A stretch of DNA of 41,708 nt. Origin: Verrucomicrobiia bacterium (GTDB taxonomy: Bacteria; Verrucomicrobiota; Verrucomicrobiia; Verrucomicrobiales; DEV007). Shown one piece after another: positions 40,397 to 41,708 of this stretch (the stretch's first letter is position 1; each line of letters begins with the position of its first letter). Both the position numbers and the translations under genes were made by a program. Below the pieces are notes generated by a model. It saw only the letters and a list, made by a program, of their open reading frames with translations. It did no database searches and was not told the DNA's origin. Location of the stretch: assembly GCA_020439945.1 (NCBI GenBank), contig JAGRPB010000024.1, positions 1 to 41,708 on the forward strand. Reading direction: 5' to 3'.

Positions 40397-41708
40397 ATGT
40401 CTGACGCCCCTCTCACGCCCGCCCAACTCGCGAAGGAAATCGCGCGACGCCGCACGTTCGCGATCATTTCGCACCCGGATGCAGGGAAGACGACGCTGAC
40501 GGAGAAGCTGCTCCTCTACGGGGGCGCGCTCCAACTGGCGGGGAACGTGACGGCCCGCAAGAACGAGCGTGCCACGGCCAGCGACTGGATGGAAATGGAG
40601 AAGCAGCGCGGCATTTCGATCTCATCGACCGTGCTCCAATTCGAATACGGCGATGCTTGCGTGAACCTGCTCGACACGCCCGGTCACCATGACTTTTCCG
40701 AGGACACCTACCGTGTGCTCGCGGCCGTCGACTCGGCGGTGATGGTCATCGACGCGGGGAAGGGGATCGAGGCTCAGACGCTGAAACTTTTCGAAGTCTG
40801 CCGCCGTCGCGGAGTGCCGATCTTCGTGTTCGTCAACAAGATGGACCGGCCCTCGCGTCCGCCCCTGGAACTGATCGACGAATTGGAAACGGTTCTCGGT
40901 CTGCCACCGGTGCCGTTGACTTGGCCGCTTGGTGACGGCCCCCGTTTCCGGGGCGTGTATGATCGCGAGAAAAGCGAGGTCTGCCTTTTCGAGCGCACTC
41001 GCCGCGGTGCCTTCCGCGCGCCCATCGAAGTCAGCGACCTTCACGATCCGGCAGTTCGCGAGGCGCTGGAAGAAGACCTTCACGAGATCGCCAAGCAGGA
41101 AATCGAACTACTCGACGGGGTGACGGAAGAGTTGGACATGGACGCCGTGCTCGCCGGGAAACAGATGCCGGTCTTCTTCGGCAGCGCGATGAACAACTTT
41201 GGGGTGCAGCATTTGCTGGAGCGCTTCATCGCCTTGGCTCCGGAGCCGGCACATCGTCTGTCCAACGACGAGCCGATCGATCCGAAGCATCCCGAGTTTT
41301 CCGGATTTGTCTTCAAGATCCAGGCGAACATGAATCCCAAGCACCGGGACCGTGCGGTTTTCATTCGCATCGTTTCCGGTGCGTTCGAGCGCGACATGCA
41401 GGTGCTCAATCCGCGCACCGACAAGCGCGTCCGCCTTTCCAACTCGCAGCGGCTTTTCGGTCAGGATCGCGAAACGCTCGACCTCGCCGTGGCCGGGGAC
41501 ATCCTCGCCCTGGTCGGCAACAACGACTTCCTCATCGGCGACACGCTGACGACCGATTCCGGCATTCGCTACGATGAAATGCCGCGCTTCACCCCGGAGG
41601 TGTTCGCCTACATCCTCAACAACGACACGACCAACTACAAGCGCTTCCGGACCGGCATCGACCAGTTGATGAAGGAAGGTGTGGCCCAGGCCTACGAACT
41701 TCACAACA
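40397..41708 (+). CDS. prfC: Peptide chain release factor 3 (3' end outside the window)
   Basis: 437 codons are visible; a full RF3 has about 530 residues, so the last part lies beyond the edge. It is a GTPase of the translation-factor family that releases RF1/RF2 from the ribosome after termination. The G1 loop is SHPDAGKTTLTEKL, G3 is DTPGHHDFSEDTYR, and G4 is NKMDRPS (the N-K-x-D motif). G2 is the RGISISSTV region. After the GTPase domain come the RF3-type domain II (FSGFVFKIQANMNPKHRDRAVFIRI) and part of domain III. The opening ARRRTFAIISHPDAGKTT is diagnostic of PrfC and distinguishes it from EF-G. It is divergent from the TIR gene. Confidence 0.97.
   Translation, partial: MSDAPLTPAQLAKEIARRRTFAIISHPDAGKTTLTEKLLLYGGALQLAGNVTARKNERATASDWMEMEKQRGISISSTVLQFEYGDACVNLLDTPGHHDFSEDTYRVLAAVDSAVMVIDAGKGIEAQTLKLFEVCRRRGVPIFVFVNKMDRPSRPPLELIDELETVLGLPPVPLTWPLGDGPRFRGVYDREKSEVCLFERTRRGAFRAPIEVSDLHDPAVREALEEDLHEIAKQEIELLDGVTEELDMDAVLAGKQMPVFFGSAMNNFGVQHLLERFIALAPEPAHRLSNDEPIDPKHPEFSGFVFKIQANMNPKHRDRAVFIRIVSGAFERDMQVLNPRTDKRVRLSNSQRLFGQDRETLDLAVAGDILALVGNNDFLIGDTLTTDSGIRYDEMPRFTPEVFAYILNNDTTNYKRFRTGIDQLMKEGVAQAYELHN

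Noticed and set aside
1..41708. tRNA, rRNA, CRISPR array or prophage genes
   Set aside because: I scanned the gaps for cloverleaf-like sequences, regularly spaced repeats and integrase or capsid genes and found none. The longest gap (343 bp) holds only a REP-like element.

Overview
The window looks like a piece of a high-GC Verrucomicrobiota chromosome, probably class Verrucomicrobiae. This is inferred from the gene families: several secreted sulfatases, an FG-GAP/VCBS protein, an SHD1-like domain, a Tat-exported pyruvyl-transferase-like protein, scattered single housekeeping genes with few long operons, almost no Shine-Dalgarno sequences, and many REP-like inverted repeats between genes. No 16S rRNA, tRNA or CRISPR array was found, so the placement is not proven.

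Layout. 1-4194: a partial nitroreductase-like gene, a peroxiredoxin, a ComEC DNA-uptake channel and a small membrane protein with an SHD1-like tail. 4406-13969: pyruvate carboxylase, a TraB/GumN-family protein, a secreted FG-GAP protein, a lipoprotein with a phospholipase-A2-like core, an SGNH esterase-like protein and an AT-richer hypothetical gene. 13985-23576: housekeeping genes (prenyl diphosphate synthase, aspartate-semialdehyde dehydrogenase, TrpRS, type III pantothenate kinase with a ROK kinase, TyrRS), with a tiny Cys-rich lipoprotein, the pyruvyl-transferase-like protein and a DUF1287 protein among them. 23920-28754: two sulfatases flanking the GDP-fucose genes gmd-fcl. 28906-32563: Maf and the K+ uptake genes trkA and trkH. 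32676-35740: dTDP-rhamnose genes rfbD-rfbB-rfbA, without rfbC. 35904-38744: rapA. 38759-40302: an AT-rich two-gene insertion, a TIR-domain protein followed by an ImmA/IrrE metallopeptidase. 40397 to the end: prfC, cut by the window.

The best candidate for an undescribed system is the TIR + ImmA/IrrE pair. Its base composition differs from both neighbours, it has its own promoter, and it pairs an abortive-infection type NAD-hydrolase fold carrying a winged-helix-like tail with a protease family known to cleave regulators. I infer a two-gene defence module in which the protease may control the TIR protein.

Two features run through the whole window. First, many genes that are not translationally coupled have a TTG-type -35 hexamer and a -10-like hexamer ending only 6-9 nt before the ATG, and lack a Shine-Dalgarno, which suggests frequent leaderless transcription. 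Second, at least six distinct families of paired inverted hairpins occupy the gaps between genes; some fill convergent gaps exactly and probably act as bidirectional terminators, and one overlaps the start codon of the prenyl synthase gene.
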